DNA of 64,000 bases from the NCBI RefSeq assembly GCF_963675165.1, contig NC_087381.1, positions 6,015,378-6,079,377 on the forward strand, written 5' to 3'. The stretch is from Halichondria panicea. Its lineage: Eukaryota; Porifera; Demospongiae; Suberitida; Halichondriidae. The notes beneath the pieces were generated by a model, which searched no databases, was not told the DNA's origin, and worked only from the letters and a program-made list of their open reading frames with translations. Made by a program: the position numbers and the translations under genes. This document shows positions 1 to 12,756 of this stretch, in pieces. Every line of letters starts with the position of its first letter. Position 1 is the stretch's first letter.

Positions 1-1355
1 GGTATGTAATATAGGGCAGGATCAAAATTTTCAGAGCGACCTAAAACCGGTTCAGCATCACGGCCGAGTGTATATCCAGCCATAGTAACGGGTTGAGAGG
101 ACGTAACACAACAATAGGTCTGAGCACTCTGAGGTGTTCGGCACTCAGCGTATTGTCCTGCACCCACTGTGGCTGTGTAAACACCATCTCCAGCGCTAAC
201 AAGTCCAACTCGATTATTCCCATCAGCTGAACTTGCTGCACACTCACAATTGATCGTTACTAGTGCTCCAGGAGATACTGAGCCAATTCTATACAGTTCA
301 CCGCTTCGTCTGACAGCAAAGGGAGCCGTAAAAAACAGGTCACCGTATGTTGGATGAGGTGGCAATTGTTCTACAAGATAGTCACAACTTCCATCATCAG
401 TAGGAGTTCCACATTGATGCCCAGAAAATACAGCCAATGGCTTGTCAGAAGTGATGATAGAGCCTGTAAGATCGTCATTATTGCTATTCATCACAGTGTC
501 AAAACGATTGAAAGCCCTCCCATATGTTGCTTCAACTCGAGCACTTGGGTTGCCAGAACTTGGTAGCACCCAAGTGGGATGGGTTTGGGTTTGGGAGGCT
601 TGTACACTGACAGTAGTGTCATCTTTGCAAGGAGTAAAGAGAAATCGACTCTGAAACGACTCTCCACCAAATACATTAGATGAAAAGATAAAATACTTGT
701 AACTTTTAGCACTTGGAAATTCGACGCAGTTAATAGCCATGTACGCATCAGTTGTTGTATTTTCATTATTGAGCACATATACAGTGAGTTCATCGTTTGC
801 ATTTTCTGCTGTTATAAAGAGTCCTTTTTGGCTGTCAGCTTCATCGTTATCTCCATTGTCTTGCACGGCTATGTCTCCTTGGCCATTCCTTCCTGCTGGC
901 AGATTAATGAAAGTGAATTCTCCACGTACAGTCCTTTCCGTACGGGACCATAACCCAGATCCAGGAGAGGTCTCAGTGAATCCTGCTCCATTAACTCCCG
1001 GCCATCGTGTCTCTAGGGTGAAACTTGAGCTCTCCTGTTCAGTGGTGATGAAAAGACCGATCTGCTGTAATGTGGTTGCTGGTCCTTCATTCGCATTGTT
1101 CATGAAGGCCAAAGCAAATTTACTTCCTCTGGTTTTTGGAGCATTAGGATCTGTAAAAGATATTCATGCACTACTTTGAATTTCTGTAGCAGCTATTATA
1201 ATTTTACCTGATATGATTCACTATAGATACAATGAAATGCATGCAAGACAATTGCACTTACTGACATCCAGGGTGGGGCCATCACTAGCTCCAAGTGCAC
1301 TATGAAGAAGGACAGACAATAGGAACATGCAACACAATCTTTGTGACCTAGCCAT
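1..1355 (-). CDS. IgGFc-binding-protein-type secreted protein, 5' part (3' end beyond window)
   Basis: Two exons are readable on the minus strand. Exon 1 (1355 to 1262) starts at an ATG and encodes a signal peptide (MARSQRLCCMFLLSVLLHSA) cleaved near LGA-SDG. It ends at a GTAAGTG donor after 31 codons plus one base. Exon 2 (1150 to the window edge) follows a TCTTTTACAG acceptor and stays open for about 380 codons. The protein matches the N-terminal IgGFc-binding family: GSKFALAFMNN at its start, a two-strand beta pattern, then the conserved block FSGHQCGTP, DYLVEQLPP and YGDLFFTAPF, followed by an LVTINCEC segment. Such proteins are secreted or surface proteins, in vertebrates mucin-like; in sponges they are numerous and their ligands are unknown. 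The frame is intact, so it looks functional. Start and intron are firm because phase and reading frame agree; the C-terminal domains cannot be seen. Confidence 0.85.
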
Positions 1356-1430
1356 AGTCAGATGAATGGCATCGATCTTTTTCTGGCTCACTATAGCTAG
1401 ATCTATATATATACCTATGACATGGATCAA

Positions 1431-2808
1431 CTACGTAGTTGACACAGCTAATGGCGCGGCGTTATTGCCATCTTTACTCGTCGTCAGCAAATGATAGCTA
1501 GGTACGTTGTCACTAGATCTTGATAATTATGTGTTGATAGATCAATATTCCATGAATTTGTGGTGGCTTGGGAACGTTACAAAATTTATTAATTCTTGAT
1601 AATTACGTCTTCGCACGTACCCCTTCCAGTACAGAAAATTGGGTATTCAGGTATTTATGTCATGTAGTTCAATTGTTGGTTTTCTGTTTATTGTGCATGA
1701 GTACATGTCTTATACCAGTAAAGTTTTGTTATGTGTTCCCTGGATTGTTCGACAGCATGTATTACGGTTTCACTTTTAATTAGAAGTGTCTTATAACTTG
1801 ACGATTGTATAGCTATATACCAACAATGAAAATTCGACACTGAAATTCCATACTGACAGAGTGTAAAAATCATGATTATCGCATTACTGAATAAGCGTAT
1901 TATACTCTAGTCCTATTATTAAACAGCTCAGGGGCCAGGTGATGGCCGTTTAATATTAAAGAGGGGTTCCACCGTACAAGTAATTGCAATCCATATGCAT
2001 TCTTTAGAAGTACAATTACATATACATGTATGTACATCATAACATTTCAGTGTTTCCATTATTAGCTACACCACGCATAATTATATCACTATAGATTAAT
2101 AAGAGAACTCAATACATGGTTAGAATCATGTGAAATCCTCATGCGGGAATCTCATTCACACAGTCATGTGACAGCATATTCATGGAAAAACAAACAACAG
2201 AACGCCAACAAAAACAAAAACAAAAGTTATTTTCTGTCCACAGAAGACTCCACATGATAAATATTTGGTACAGATTCATTAGTTTGCAAGTGTTGTTCAC
2301 TGTCTCTATGTGTAGTGTCGTTAGTTTGTTGACCGTCTTCGTATGGTTTCCTAGCAACAAGGAATGCACAATTATATGTCATCTGCATCATGGAGTGGGA
2401 GTTTTGTATGTACGTTGATGGCTTCTTAGTCTCCTCATTCTGTGAGTGTGGAGGGGGGGGGGGGGGGGGGGTGAATGATGTCATCATGTATAGCATGCAT
2501 GGAATAATAGTATAGTTAAACACTACAATACTGCCACTATCACATTTAGAACACCATCATTCACTATGAAACTATACAAAACTACACTTGCATTAAAAGT
2601 CTAGGGTGGAGCCCCTAAATGTGGACTCCCAGAAATAAAGACACCTCCTAAAAAAAGCACTGATAGAAGCACTTATATATAGATCAAGCCCACACGTATA
2701 AACAAACGACACTGTACAAGGTCCCAATAGTGTACACATAAGTTTTAGAGTTCCACTGTAACTCATAATCTGAAATACTTTTAGTAATCTGTACACACTG
2801 TTTCTCAC
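1431..2808. other. Intergenic stretch with a G19 homopolymer
   Basis: No coding exon could be supported here. The only notable structure is an uninterrupted run of 19 G at 2453-2471. Part of the 2593-2700 stretch keeps the frame of the last recognised CARNMT1 exon open, but the residues do not resemble that family's C-terminus. Confidence 0.5.
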
Positions 2809-5741
2809 AATAATTTCAAAGCCGATGTGTTGTGTAGCTACTTTCCTGAGGTCAGCCCAGCTCAGCTCAATAGACCTCTCTCCCGGAGTGTCCGCATAGT
2901 GGTAGAGGAGGGGGCCTGTGTGGGTGGGGCGGTGGGTGTGGTTAGGGAGTGAGATACTGAGAGTGGTGGGTGTGCTAGCTGTAATAATGAATGCAAGGAA
3001 ATAACAGTCAATTATAGTGTTAAACTTAAAAACTTACACATACATTAATACAGGAACACTTAGCAAGTACCGTATACATTGAATTTTGTTTTCGAGACAT
3101 TCTCTTAGTCGTTAGTACTTAGGCAAATTTGGCGAGCGTTTTATTATGGCGATCAGGCTAATTGCCTCTGCAATAACCGTGTCAATAAGTATAGGCGTAA
3201 TTATGCCTCGAATCTGCCCACGCTCAACCTTATTGCAGAGGCAATAATAATAATTATGTGACGCGTGTCGTACCTCCTCTGGTCTCAAATAATGGGAGTA
3301 CAAAACTATTTATACAAGCTCTGGACTTCTGAATACACACAGTGTATGTACATGTATGCATAGTAAGTTGCTACTGACTGACCAAAGTTGATCCATAGTC
3401 CACCGGGTTTAAGAATGTGGTAAATCCTCTCCAGGTACTCGATGACGTTGTGAGCCGTGTCAATAAAGAAGCAACACACCACCGCGTCCCACTCATCTGT
3501 AAAGGGCGTGTCTTCTGTAATAGATTCTCTCCAATTCAACTTCTGATTATCAACAGCAAACAAACAATCAAACCAAACGACTACTATAACCCGTGGGTGC
3601 CCACGCACCTCGGGTTAACAACTACATTGTATATACTAGCATTCTCAGAAATGGATCGTTTCCACCTCGATCGCAGAAAGCTTATCTCTACAAGGCAACC
3701 TTTACTGACAACTCGACAATACTTTACATGCACTGACATTTACCTCTAGACACAAATAACCACTTCTTCTGGCCTAGTTTACTACATGTACATGTTAGGC
3801 TATACTGTAAAAAATGAAGTGCGGTGGGCAAACTAAAACGGTCACACATAGCACGCTTTTTCAAAAATGTGTGGTACATGTATATGCAACCATTTTAGTG
3901 TGCCCACTGCACTTCATATTTTACAGTGTATAAGAAATCAAGCAGTGTGCGTGTTTCAAGACACTTATTGGGAATTACATGTACAACATTCTGTGCAGAT
4001 CCCTGGCACATGAATTTATTATACCTGGATTAGTGTAGACCATTAGGAAGTCACCAGCTGCCATCGAGAATAGTCCGAGTTTAGGGAGGTCACAGGGGTC
4101 AACATCTGGGACCCTCACAGAAGTCAGCTGATCGTCACATGACCAGCAGTTGGAGAACTGGTGGATCCACGGGTGAATCACATGAGCACCAACACCAGAC
4201 GACCTGTGAAGACATTGGGGGGGGGGTATCACAACCTCAAATATCAACTACAGTAAAATATTTAGCGAAAAACAGTTTATGTAACAAAACACCCCTCAAC
4301 AAAGCCACTTCAGTATATTGTAATGGACAAAATGTGTTTCTAAAGGATAACAAACTACAGGAGGGACCAACATGCAGTCTGATATATTCACATATACGGT
4401 ATATTTCAATATAATTATTGCTATGTACTTAGAGATCCTCACTGGTTGAGAATGAAGTTAGAACCCAGTAACATGAACATGCTGAACTCGTTTCCCTGAC
4501 ACGCGTAGCCACGTTTAGCCAACTCATACGCTAGCCGTCCCAGTCCACATCCCGGTACCAGAATGGAAACCTCACTCGGATCACTGTATGGAATCAAACC
4601 AAAGCATTACACTCATACCTTCAAACACAAACACACACACTGTAATCTATGTAATGTAATGCTGTAGGCTAAATTGTTATGAACAGTAGCATTATATACT
4701 GTATAATAATGATTATACAATTAATACCCCAAAATGTTAATACCCCAAAATGTAACAGGAACTCCAACGACCAACAGAATACATATGAAAATAGACGTTT
4801 CAAACTCGAGTTACAAGCAATTAATATTAGCTACAATACTATTTCAGACAAGTTGATTGAAACTATATTTCCCACTTAAAGCTGATACTATTATATTAAC
4901 TCAAGTTATACAGTTTAGAGCCTCAAAGTTTGAGCAACATTTACAATTAATTATTCCTCTCGCACCATTTATTGAGTGGGAAGTATCTGAGCACCTCCTC
5001 AATGAGAGGACGGTAACACTGGTCCCTCTCGGCAGCACCTTCCGAGCTCCAGTCTCGATAAAATTGCTTCACTGTCGTTAAGACCTTGGAAATCTCAAAC
5101 AGTACAGGGGGTGGGCTACAATGGGGAGTGGTCTGGGGGTCCTGCGTGGGGGGTAGGTGTAATATAGAATACACAATTAATTCACTGTAACCACATAGAG
5201 TTTGTTTTGGTCAAAGCAATTTTCCATTTAATGGATGTTACTAATCAAAGTTTGAGAATTAATGCCACTCGTTTTGTACAAACTTACACTTTTAGAAAGC
5301 GGTGAGTTCTCAAACATCCCTACTGATGATTTGACAACGGCCTCCACAAAACGCTGGTTGACAAGAGCTGCTGCCCGTAAGTTGCTGAGATGCTGAGGTA
5401 CTTGACTGAGCATGGCTTGGTGGGTAGGAGGGAGGGACGAGTAGTTCTCTTCCACTCGATGTAGACGAGCATTGAGGTGTACTCTGTAGAATGGGACTCT
5501 TGATTAAGGATTGGAGATAGGAATACGACCACAACCTGATTCCGTATTAATCGTTCTAATCATAATTATAAATTATGAAATAGATAGCACCAACAAATTA
5601 ATAGACTACCTGTACTACCTAGTACCTGTAGTGAAGGAATGTATTGACTACTTTATGGAAGTGCTCTTGTTCTTGTCTCAGCTCCTCACTTCCTTCATTG
5701 CCTCCGCTGAGAGACTCCCTACTCAGGCTACTGGTAGCCAT
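2809..5741 (-). CDS. CARNMT1: Carnosine N-methyltransferase (CARNMT1 / UPF0586 family), multi-exon
   Basis: SAM-dependent enzyme that methylates carnosine to anserine (family knowledge). Minus-strand exons: 5741-5626 ([13 protein letters not shown]... to HYR), 5483-5288, 5093 to about 4970, 4583-4443, 4203-4025, about 3542 (or 3590) to 3383, and 2915-2809. Motif I is [19 protein letters not shown] followed by [10 protein letters not shown], the SAM site. Next come [26 protein letters not shown], then [10 protein letters not shown] and [11 protein letters not shown], continuing across the intron as PLLYHY and SIELSW, all hallmarks of the family. Most junctions keep phase. Two are uncertain: the end of exon 3 (GT at 4973-4975) and the acceptor of the IDTAHNV exon. 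The expected last exon (human counterpart ends with a tyrosine-rich strand) was not found downstream, so the 3' end is open. It is the one clear housekeeping gene here. Confidence 0.88.
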
Positions 5742-5827
5742 GTCCATACAGCATCTTTTGTCAATAAATAATTGTCTCTAACTCCACGTGGGTGACAATG
5801 CAGCCCCACCTTCTCACTGTCACAGTC

Positions 5828-5890
5828 TATAGCCTCCTTCCCAGGCCGATCCGTCTCCAATTGAACGATAAGTTTGGCCTCGAGACCAAA
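5828..5890. repeat. Partial copy of the TAGCCTC...CCCAGGCC MITE family
   Basis: TAGCCTCCTTCCCAGGCCGA followed by a segment also present, in inverted orientation, in the 83-bp element at 15073-15155 (CCAATTGAACG core). It is truncated on its right side. Confidence 0.5.
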
Positions 5891-5896
5891 ACTGGG

Positions 5897-6092
5897 TACA
5901 GAGTATTTTGGAGCCGTATTTTGCGGGTGAAAAACCTTTGCGAATGAGCAGAAAATTTGACCATTTGCGATCTAACTATTGTGTTCTGGCAAGGATCGTG
6001 TGTATTTACTAGTAAACTCAGGATTTTATTGTGATCAACCCTCGCAAAATTCCCAAATGTTTGATGCTCGCAAAACATTCTAGTAATACGGA
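5897..6092. repeat. MITE, TACCGTATTACTAGAA family (degenerate left end)
   Basis: Its right end CGCAAAACATTCTAGTAATACGG and interior (TGAAAAACCTTTGCGAATGAG, CTAACTATTGTGTT) match the well preserved copy at 57281-57511. The left terminus is eroded. Confidence 0.65.
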
Positions 6093-7904
6093 ATGCACTA
6101 GCTCATTTTTAGCCTCATTGAACCTTCATAATTATGCTCTGATATTAGTGGTACATTAAGTAGTGGGATTAACAGCATTATCCAATGAACAAGCTGAGCC
6201 AAAAGAGTTGTGCATACACGTAGATCTGATCAGTCAATGCCACAGGGTCGTAGTCAGCAGCCAGTTACTACTTCATCGACGCTCATAATTTGGGTTTAAG
6301 AAGCTGATAGGCGGGTTTCGCATGGTTTTTTCTTTTCAATTTTCTCCAGTATACCTGGGTGTGACCGTGACTAGATGGGCATGGCCCGCCTTCAAAATTT
6401 TGGACTTAATTATCAGTGCTCTCGCCAGATTTCTTGCATCTATATATACACTTTTTGGTGTTTCCCATAGCAACTTTTCACATTGGTTTTGTGGTACTTG
6501 CATGCTTTTTTGGTGTCAGATTGTTGAATATAGAGGGGAGTTAGTGGGCAGCATATTTTCGGCAATTGTCGTACAATTTGTTCCAGCAGTAATTAGCTCT
6601 GTTCCATTTCGCTTCTATATATCCATCGAGCTGCTCGCTTTTGAACATTAACCACTAACTTGTTATCGCTACCTTGTAATTTACACCTTTTGTTGATGTG
6701 ACCAGCCTTGCGGACCACCCTCGACCCTCGTAGAAGGAACGCTAAGCGATCGCCTTCCCTCTAGTCTCGAGACTCGTGTGAGTCAGTCTGGTAAGGGTCA
6801 TCTTATAATTATAGTTATTAATAATTATGTTGTTGGGTTAATGATCTTAACCCAACCAAGAGAGGAACTTAACTGGTGTGTCTTACATTATAACCACATG
6901 CTGTGGAATCTAAATTTGCAATGATTTGTCGATCATCATGCGCATGATTACTGAATGATGGCCTTTCCTACCTTCGGTTTAGATTTTATCACTGCATTGA
7001 CATTATTGCTAACGCGCCTCGTATCTCAAGTGGTTGCGGTTACAAATAGCATATGCAATAGGGATCAGTATTTGTGACGTAGGTATGGAAGAATGCTTCC
7101 TGTGGGAGTTGCTAATGAACTCTTGACCCAACAATTGTTAAATAATTTTATTATTGAATTTTCATAATCATTGAGATAAAACAAAAATGTGTTCAGTTAA
7201 TAAAACAGTTTGCAGTGCTCTTGCACACTAGAGAGATAGTCCTCCTCCAGTGTGACAGCCAGCACCGTCGCGAGTATGTGGCATTGCATCGCTGGCCCCC
7301 TGCCCATCCGCCCATGGGACCATCTGGGATATCTGTAGCAAATGTAGTCTCAAGCTATTTACATATAACCACCTACCGTACATTGAGACTATCCCAGACC
7401 AGGTGAATAGAAGATTCTGTTAAATCCAGGTAGTTAGAATTTACTATCCATTGGAACTTCTCAGGAGTAGTTACGTCTACAGGGACAAAGCAAAGCATGC
7501 ATGTGTGTATATATGTAGTACTATATAGGCACACCCATAGCTCAAATGAAGGTGTGACCAGGTGGGTGTGGCCTTGAATTAGAGGCATGGTCACATACGA
7601 ATTGTAGGTGTGGTCTGACCACTCCTCCTCCTGATCAGAATTTTTTTTTTCTTCTTTTATTTTCTTCTTTCATGATTAATAATTATGACAACGAAAAAAG
7701 AAATGAAAATATAAAGGGGCCCCCAATAATGAGTTTATGATTGATAATTATGTTGAATTATGACTGATCAGATGTAGTTCAGTGTAGTAGCTGTGGGCAG
7801 AAGGGCTAGAATAACACACATCCACTATTGTATGCATGGGGCAATCAGTAATTTTGCAACTCTTATAATACACTAAATCATAGCTAAATACATAGCTATA
7901 CAGG
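6093..7904. other. Intergenic, no supported gene
   Basis: A 109-codon open frame at 6322-6651 is hydrophobic and resembles nothing I know. AT-rich stretches with many ATAATTAT palindromes occupy the rest. No splice-linked coding series could be built. Confidence 0.4.
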
Positions 7905-9720
7905 GGGAGGAGCTTGAAATCTTGGGCTTCACGAGAGAAGACATATTGAGGTACATTTCACATGCTTTCACTGAGGAGGATAAAACAGAGTTCTTAGAAT
8001 ACCTCCGCTCCCACCCTCAGCTGGAGTCCATCATGCACATCCCACTCAATGCTGCCTTTGTTGTTCAGATCTACAAGCAATTTCGTCGTTCTCAGCAAGC
8101 TATATATCCCTAGCATGTTGACCCAGCTCTATACAGCTCTTGTTGAGGGTCTCTTGCTCCGCTATATCAAATTAAATCCCAATTTGACGCATTTTCACAT
8201 TGTGTATCTTAGTAGCTTGCCAGAACCTCATTTTCATCAGCTTTGCCTACTAGCTTTCATGAGCTTCACCAAGTTGACTGTTCAAGTCACATTCACCAAT
8301 TCAGAAGCAACTGAACTCTCCATAAATAGTTGTACCACTGTATCCCACAGCTTCCTCCATTTCACAATCCAGGAGTTCCTAGGCTTACCACCTCTCTAAA
8401 CAGCCGTACACCAGGTACAGGAGTTGTTTTTAGAAGTTCACAGCAAAGATTCACAATTTTCAATGCTTATCACATTTCTGGTTGGATTGAACAGCAGTGT
8501 TCTACATTGTCTTAAACTACCGGAGTCCGAAGTTCAAGATCTGTCCACGTTTCACTTGCACTTGTTGTATGAAACACAATCCTCCAAGGATGTATGCAGG
8601 TTCTTAGGGAATAAGACCGTGAATTTTTCTCCTGCCCTAATAAGTACATCACTTGACCTACATGCATTATCATATTGTCTTTGCTCCAGTGATTGTCGTT
8701 GGTCTCTGAAAATCAGTCTGCGAAACTTCTCATCACTCTTTTGCACTACAGATGGGTCTTACAAAGGGGCACGTTAGACGACTGGTATTCAATGACGTCT
8801 CTATGCAAAACCTTCAATTTTTCTTTTCTCTTTCCAAGCGTTTGTTTTTAGGTCTGTATGAGCTTGACATTTTGGCATGTGAACCGGTTAACGCAGTGGT
8901 TCTAGATATTTTAAGTGACGGCCGGTTATCACAATTGAAGCAACTTTCTTTTGTTGGCAAATCTTTATACGAATCTTATAATTTAACATCTATATGTTTG
9001 AAAGTCTATTTGCATCTCACCCCAAGCTTGTTTTCATAGGTTTCAGGAAAACTATAGTATCTTATCCTTGGAAATGTTAGGATTATGCAAATATGTGAGT
9101 TTACACTCTCAGTCTAGCTCATCTGAACTAACATTGGATTTTACACGAAACCGTATTGACAACGAATCTCTTAAATTGTTGATTAGCACTGTTGCCTTTT
9201 CAAAGATTCTTACCCATTTGGATATTTCTCTCAACTTTCTCTCACTAGATTTATTAGAAATGTTTTCTGTTGCGATTTCTGCTAATTTATCTTTGAAAAC
9301 ATTATAGGAATGAAGAGATGTTTAATTACCAGTGAAGGAGCTGAATTACTATCCAATGGGTTGGAGAAGAATCAAACCCTCATTGGATTGGATCTTCGCC
9401 GAAATGGTATCAATGTTAATGGAGCTGCTGCTTTGGCTTCAATGCTTACTGTGAACACTTCGTTAAAAACACTTTACCTTTCACACAACAAACAAATTGG
9501 TCATGTTGGAGCTCTAAGACTGATTAGTGCACTACAAGATGACAACAAGACTCTTGCAACACTTAGCCTCTCTGCAGAATGTGAACCAATTGAATACGGA
9601 TCGATCTTGATGGATGATATACGAAATAGTGGTCGCGTAGAATTTGTAGAGAAACCAACTTCAGTATCTAACTCAATAGCGCATAAATTTACATCAACAG
9701 ACATATGGCCTTATGCATAG
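7905..9720 (+). pseudogene. NACHT-LRR (NLR) receptor remnant, 5'-truncated and frameshifted
   Basis: The NLR-typical post-NACHT segment begins just after a TATACAG acceptor-like site: ILGFTREDILRYI, then MHIPLNAAFVVQIY (the helical segment after the nucleotide-binding fold). Frame changes at about 8090, where MLTQLYTALVEGLLLRYI continues. FLHFTIQEFL (winged-helix/superhelical block) is followed by an in-frame stop at 8397-8399. The helical region continues (LHLLYETQSSKDV, LDLHALSYCL), shifts frame again near 8755, and passes into leucine-rich repeats (LTLDFTRNRIDNES, LIGLDLRRNGINVNGA, LKTLYLSHNKQIG) with further breaks at about 9040 and 9305. The stop is TAG at 9718. No P-loop NACHT core or N-terminal effector domain lies upstream. 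NLRs sense microbial or stress signals in the cytosol; this copy cannot make one protein as read. A few breaks could be short introns, but the in-frame stop and the shifts argue for decay. Confidence 0.82.
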
Positions 9721-10632
9721 TCGTTATATATGCAGTGAACTTATTACATTGCTGTGATCTAGTGGATATATAATTATATATTAACCTTGTGAATGGGTTG
9801 TCACAATGAATAGACACACGTATCACTGTTGTATAATCATACAACACTGTTACTATTTTGACTATGCATGTCTTAATTGCTATACTTTTTTCTCATACTC
9901 TGTTATTAGCAGTGGGTGCATGTGTGTGCAAATGGGATGAGCACTCGTCAGTGTTCTTGTTATTTGTATTGCTAATGTTATACATCTAATTTTCCACACA
10001 GGAAATTCTGTTCGTATTGTCCTCCTCCTTCCGGCCCATGTAGTCACACTCAGTTTGCTATGACCTTGTGTAGGTTGAATTTGTTCAATGGGATCTTTTT
10101 CAAGACTAAAGATATCTCTGTCGTGAATTCATTGTCGGATGGACAAATATTTTCGTCACATTTTTGCTTATAATAGCTGGACCATGCAGTTATTAAGGTT
10201 CTGTTATGCTCTTGCAGTATAATAATTATACTCAACAATGAAGTCAACATGATCTTAATTGGGCATTCTCAGCACATTTCTAGCTTTTGTGAGTCTATAT
10301 ACCAGCTCTGTAGGAACTTAGATTCTCAAAAATTGTTGAGTGCATGTCTTAAAGTATTTCACATTTGTATCACCTTGTTTGCTTTTATTTCGACCTCATA
10401 TATAGGCTATTTTTTGGCTTTCTCCATCGAAACTTGACGCTGTTACTATTTATTAATTTTGTTGACAAAAAAAGACGTATTATAATAGTGTATCGCTTTA
10501 CTGCAGTACTCTTGGTTTAAGCACAGTTTAGAGAATCCTTGTACGCCACTGCATGTTTGCTCTTAGACTAATAAATACTCGCGTTTGCTGTGTCCAGCAG
10601 TGCTTGCCTCAAACCCAGGCCGGCCTGGTTCA
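9721..10632. other. Intergenic, no supported gene
   Basis: AT-rich sequence without a credible exon. A possible 66-codon minus-strand frame at 10050-10250 has no recognisable features. Confidence 0.4.
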
Positions 10633-11395
10633 TAGACTCGCAAGCCACTCCCTTTTCTCTGATTGGACGGGGGCGGGAGAAAAGGGACTGGTGACTCTGG
10701 GACACATTTTGTGTCTCTACCAGAATTTGGGTAGAGATTATTCATTGATTTTTCCACGTGATCCAAAAATTGCGTGAGGTTAAGTAGAATTGCGTAGCCT
10801 GCAAAAGTGATCGCGGGCTTCTTAGCTACAGTTTAAGAATGGATGCTAGTGCTAGAAAAGAGAAGATGATGGAGTAATAACATCATCAGGCATTCAGCTA
10901 GGATATAGTCATCTAAGACACCAGCAGAGATTAGCTTGTTTTAGTTTTACGTGATGAGAACTGGCAGCCGAAAGTCATTGGTTGCCTAAAGCTTTTAATA
11001 ACCTGTACAATACAAGACAGATACTGGCAGACGGCAGCAGTTGAATTGAGAGTAGTCAGACTTGTACAAGCTGTCTTAAATCGCTGCCACTCCTCGGTTC
11101 AAAGAAGGACTGCCAAGATTTCTACGTTCATCAGCTGTTCCATGCTAATCCACAAGTTGTGGCACAACAGACACTGGTACAAGGATCTATAAAATCAAAA
11201 GGCTGGCTAGATAGATCTGTATACTTGTCTTCTGTGTGTCTTTAGCTTTTGACACATCAGAATAAATTGGATAATTTGCATGTGACATTAATATTTAATA
11301 GCATTCCTGATTTACACAAGCTGTAGCCCAGAGTCACCAGTCCCTTTTCTCCCGCCCCCGTCCAATCAGAGAAAAGGGAGTGGCTTGCGAGTCTA
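10633..11395. mobile_element. Non-autonomous Mutator-like element, TAGACTCGCAAG family (763 bp)
   Basis: Inverted termini of about 70 bp: TAGACTCGCAAGCCACTCCC at the left, its complement at 11395. Both arms include a GGGGGCGGGAGAAAAGGGAC block. The element is flanked by an exact 9-bp direct repeat, CCTGGTTCA (10624-10632 and 11396-11404). A 9-bp duplication with long TIRs is the signature of Mutator-like elements (family knowledge). No transposase frame is inside. Confidence 0.82.
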
Positions 11396-11440
11396 CCTGG
11401 TTCAAGGCAACCAGCAGTGCATGCACAATTGTAGTGTGTA

Positions 11441-12519
11441 TAGCCTCGATCCCAGGCCGAGTTTTCGCTTTTATAACGGTTAGGCGAACAACTGGGCCTG
11501 GTACTAGTTGTCTGCGCATGCGTCAATCGTTCGTCAGATTCTGACGAATGGATATTCTCGTTCACTTTCGTGACATTTATATTCGTGTACTATCGTGTAC
11601 TAGAAGTCAGTTCCCGTTTTATCATTAATTGGAATGGCTCTTAGCTGAAGCTTCTCTCTTCTCTGAAGCTTATTCTGAAGACTGAACAACAAGGGAAGAG
11701 GTATAAAGCTTTGTCAAGCTTGTTAAGGTCAGATATTTTTGTGTGGGCCCTATGGCCGGCTATGCTATCAAGTCTTGTTCATGTTTGGCAAGAATGTAGG
11801 TAGACTATAGTTTCATCATTAATATGGTGGATCAAGTGAAGAGTGTGAGCTAGAGAACTTGGTGCTGCCATCATCAGCTCGTCGACAATGACACTATAAC
11901 CGAGAAATTTAATATGTATAGATCTACACGTATTTAAAATGTCTACTTCTCTGTACAGGAGCAATGGCTAATATCCAGCTATCCCAACAGTGCTCCTCTT
12001 GGCTATACTAACGGACGAGACTGGACAGTTTGAGGTAAGGGTTTAACCGTCTTTGGTTTCTTTTAATATTGTCCTATACTCACAGACACAGGACTGGAGT
12101 ATGACCTGCTCATTCGAGCGTTGCTGGGTAGCTCAGAGACATCAAGAGAATCTACGTTTTCTCAAGCAATGAGTTACGAGTTGGGGCCTAGAATCAGAGA
12201 AGTCCAGCAGCCTGCTAAATCTTTTTGAAACGTAATTTGAAGGCATTCAATCATCCTGAAGTTGCCCTGGGTCACTGTAATTGTGCTGCAGCACAACTGG
12301 CAACTCCCCAGGCCTTTGTGAAGCAGCTCCCTATGTGCATCTTTTGTGTACTCACTCTGTGCATTTTCTGTGTACAAATTTCCATTATTGATTTATTAAA
12401 TATTTTTGCCGACCACAAATATACAATGAAAATTTGACGCATGCGCAGACAACTAGTACCAGGCCCAGTTGTTCGCCTAACCGTTATAAAAGCGAAAACT
12501 CGGCCTGGGATCGAGGCTA
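11441..12519. mobile_element. Non-autonomous Mutator-like element, TAGCCTCGATCCCAGG family, copy 1 (1079 bp)
   Basis: Long terminal inverted repeats of about 85 bp (TAGCCTCGATCCCAGGCCGA at the left, complement at the right) run through TTATAACGGTTAGGCGAACA to GACAACTAGTACC...GCGCATGCG. The exact 9-bp flanking duplication is TAGTGTGTA (11432-11440 and 12520-12528). The interior is shared with 15191-16331 and, inverted, 54696-55921. Short open frames inside are conserved only because the copies are near-identical; no transposase is present. Confidence 0.88.
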
Positions 12520-12756
12520 TAGTGTGTAAAGAACGCTGGACGGTTATCGGGATCTTCCTGTAACGTGTGAGTAGATCTAGTGGCCGGTGCCTGAGATATG
12601 TAATAATATTAATGTACCACTCAGCATTGTCATGGGAAATAGAAGTCATGCATGCCTGATCTCTGTGCATCAATGATGCTGAATAGATATCAATTACAGC
12701 TGTGCATATACCCAGACACGAACAAGTTGGTATAGCTTAGAAGTTAAGAAATTCCC

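Noticed and set aside
3274-3305. A 32-base mini-exon of CARNMT1 encoding YSHYLRPEE
   Set aside because: Its phase fits, but the exon at 2915-2809 gives the much better family match (PLLYHY) directly after WINFG.
6322-6651. 109-codon hydrophobic frame on the plus strand
   Set aside because: No family resemblance, no splice partners, lies in AT-rich intergenic DNA.
12174-12437. Identical 67- and 70-codon frames in the repeated 1.1-kb elements (also at 15939-16202)
   Set aside because: They are conserved only because the element copies are nearly identical, and lie opposite each other in non-autonomous DNA.
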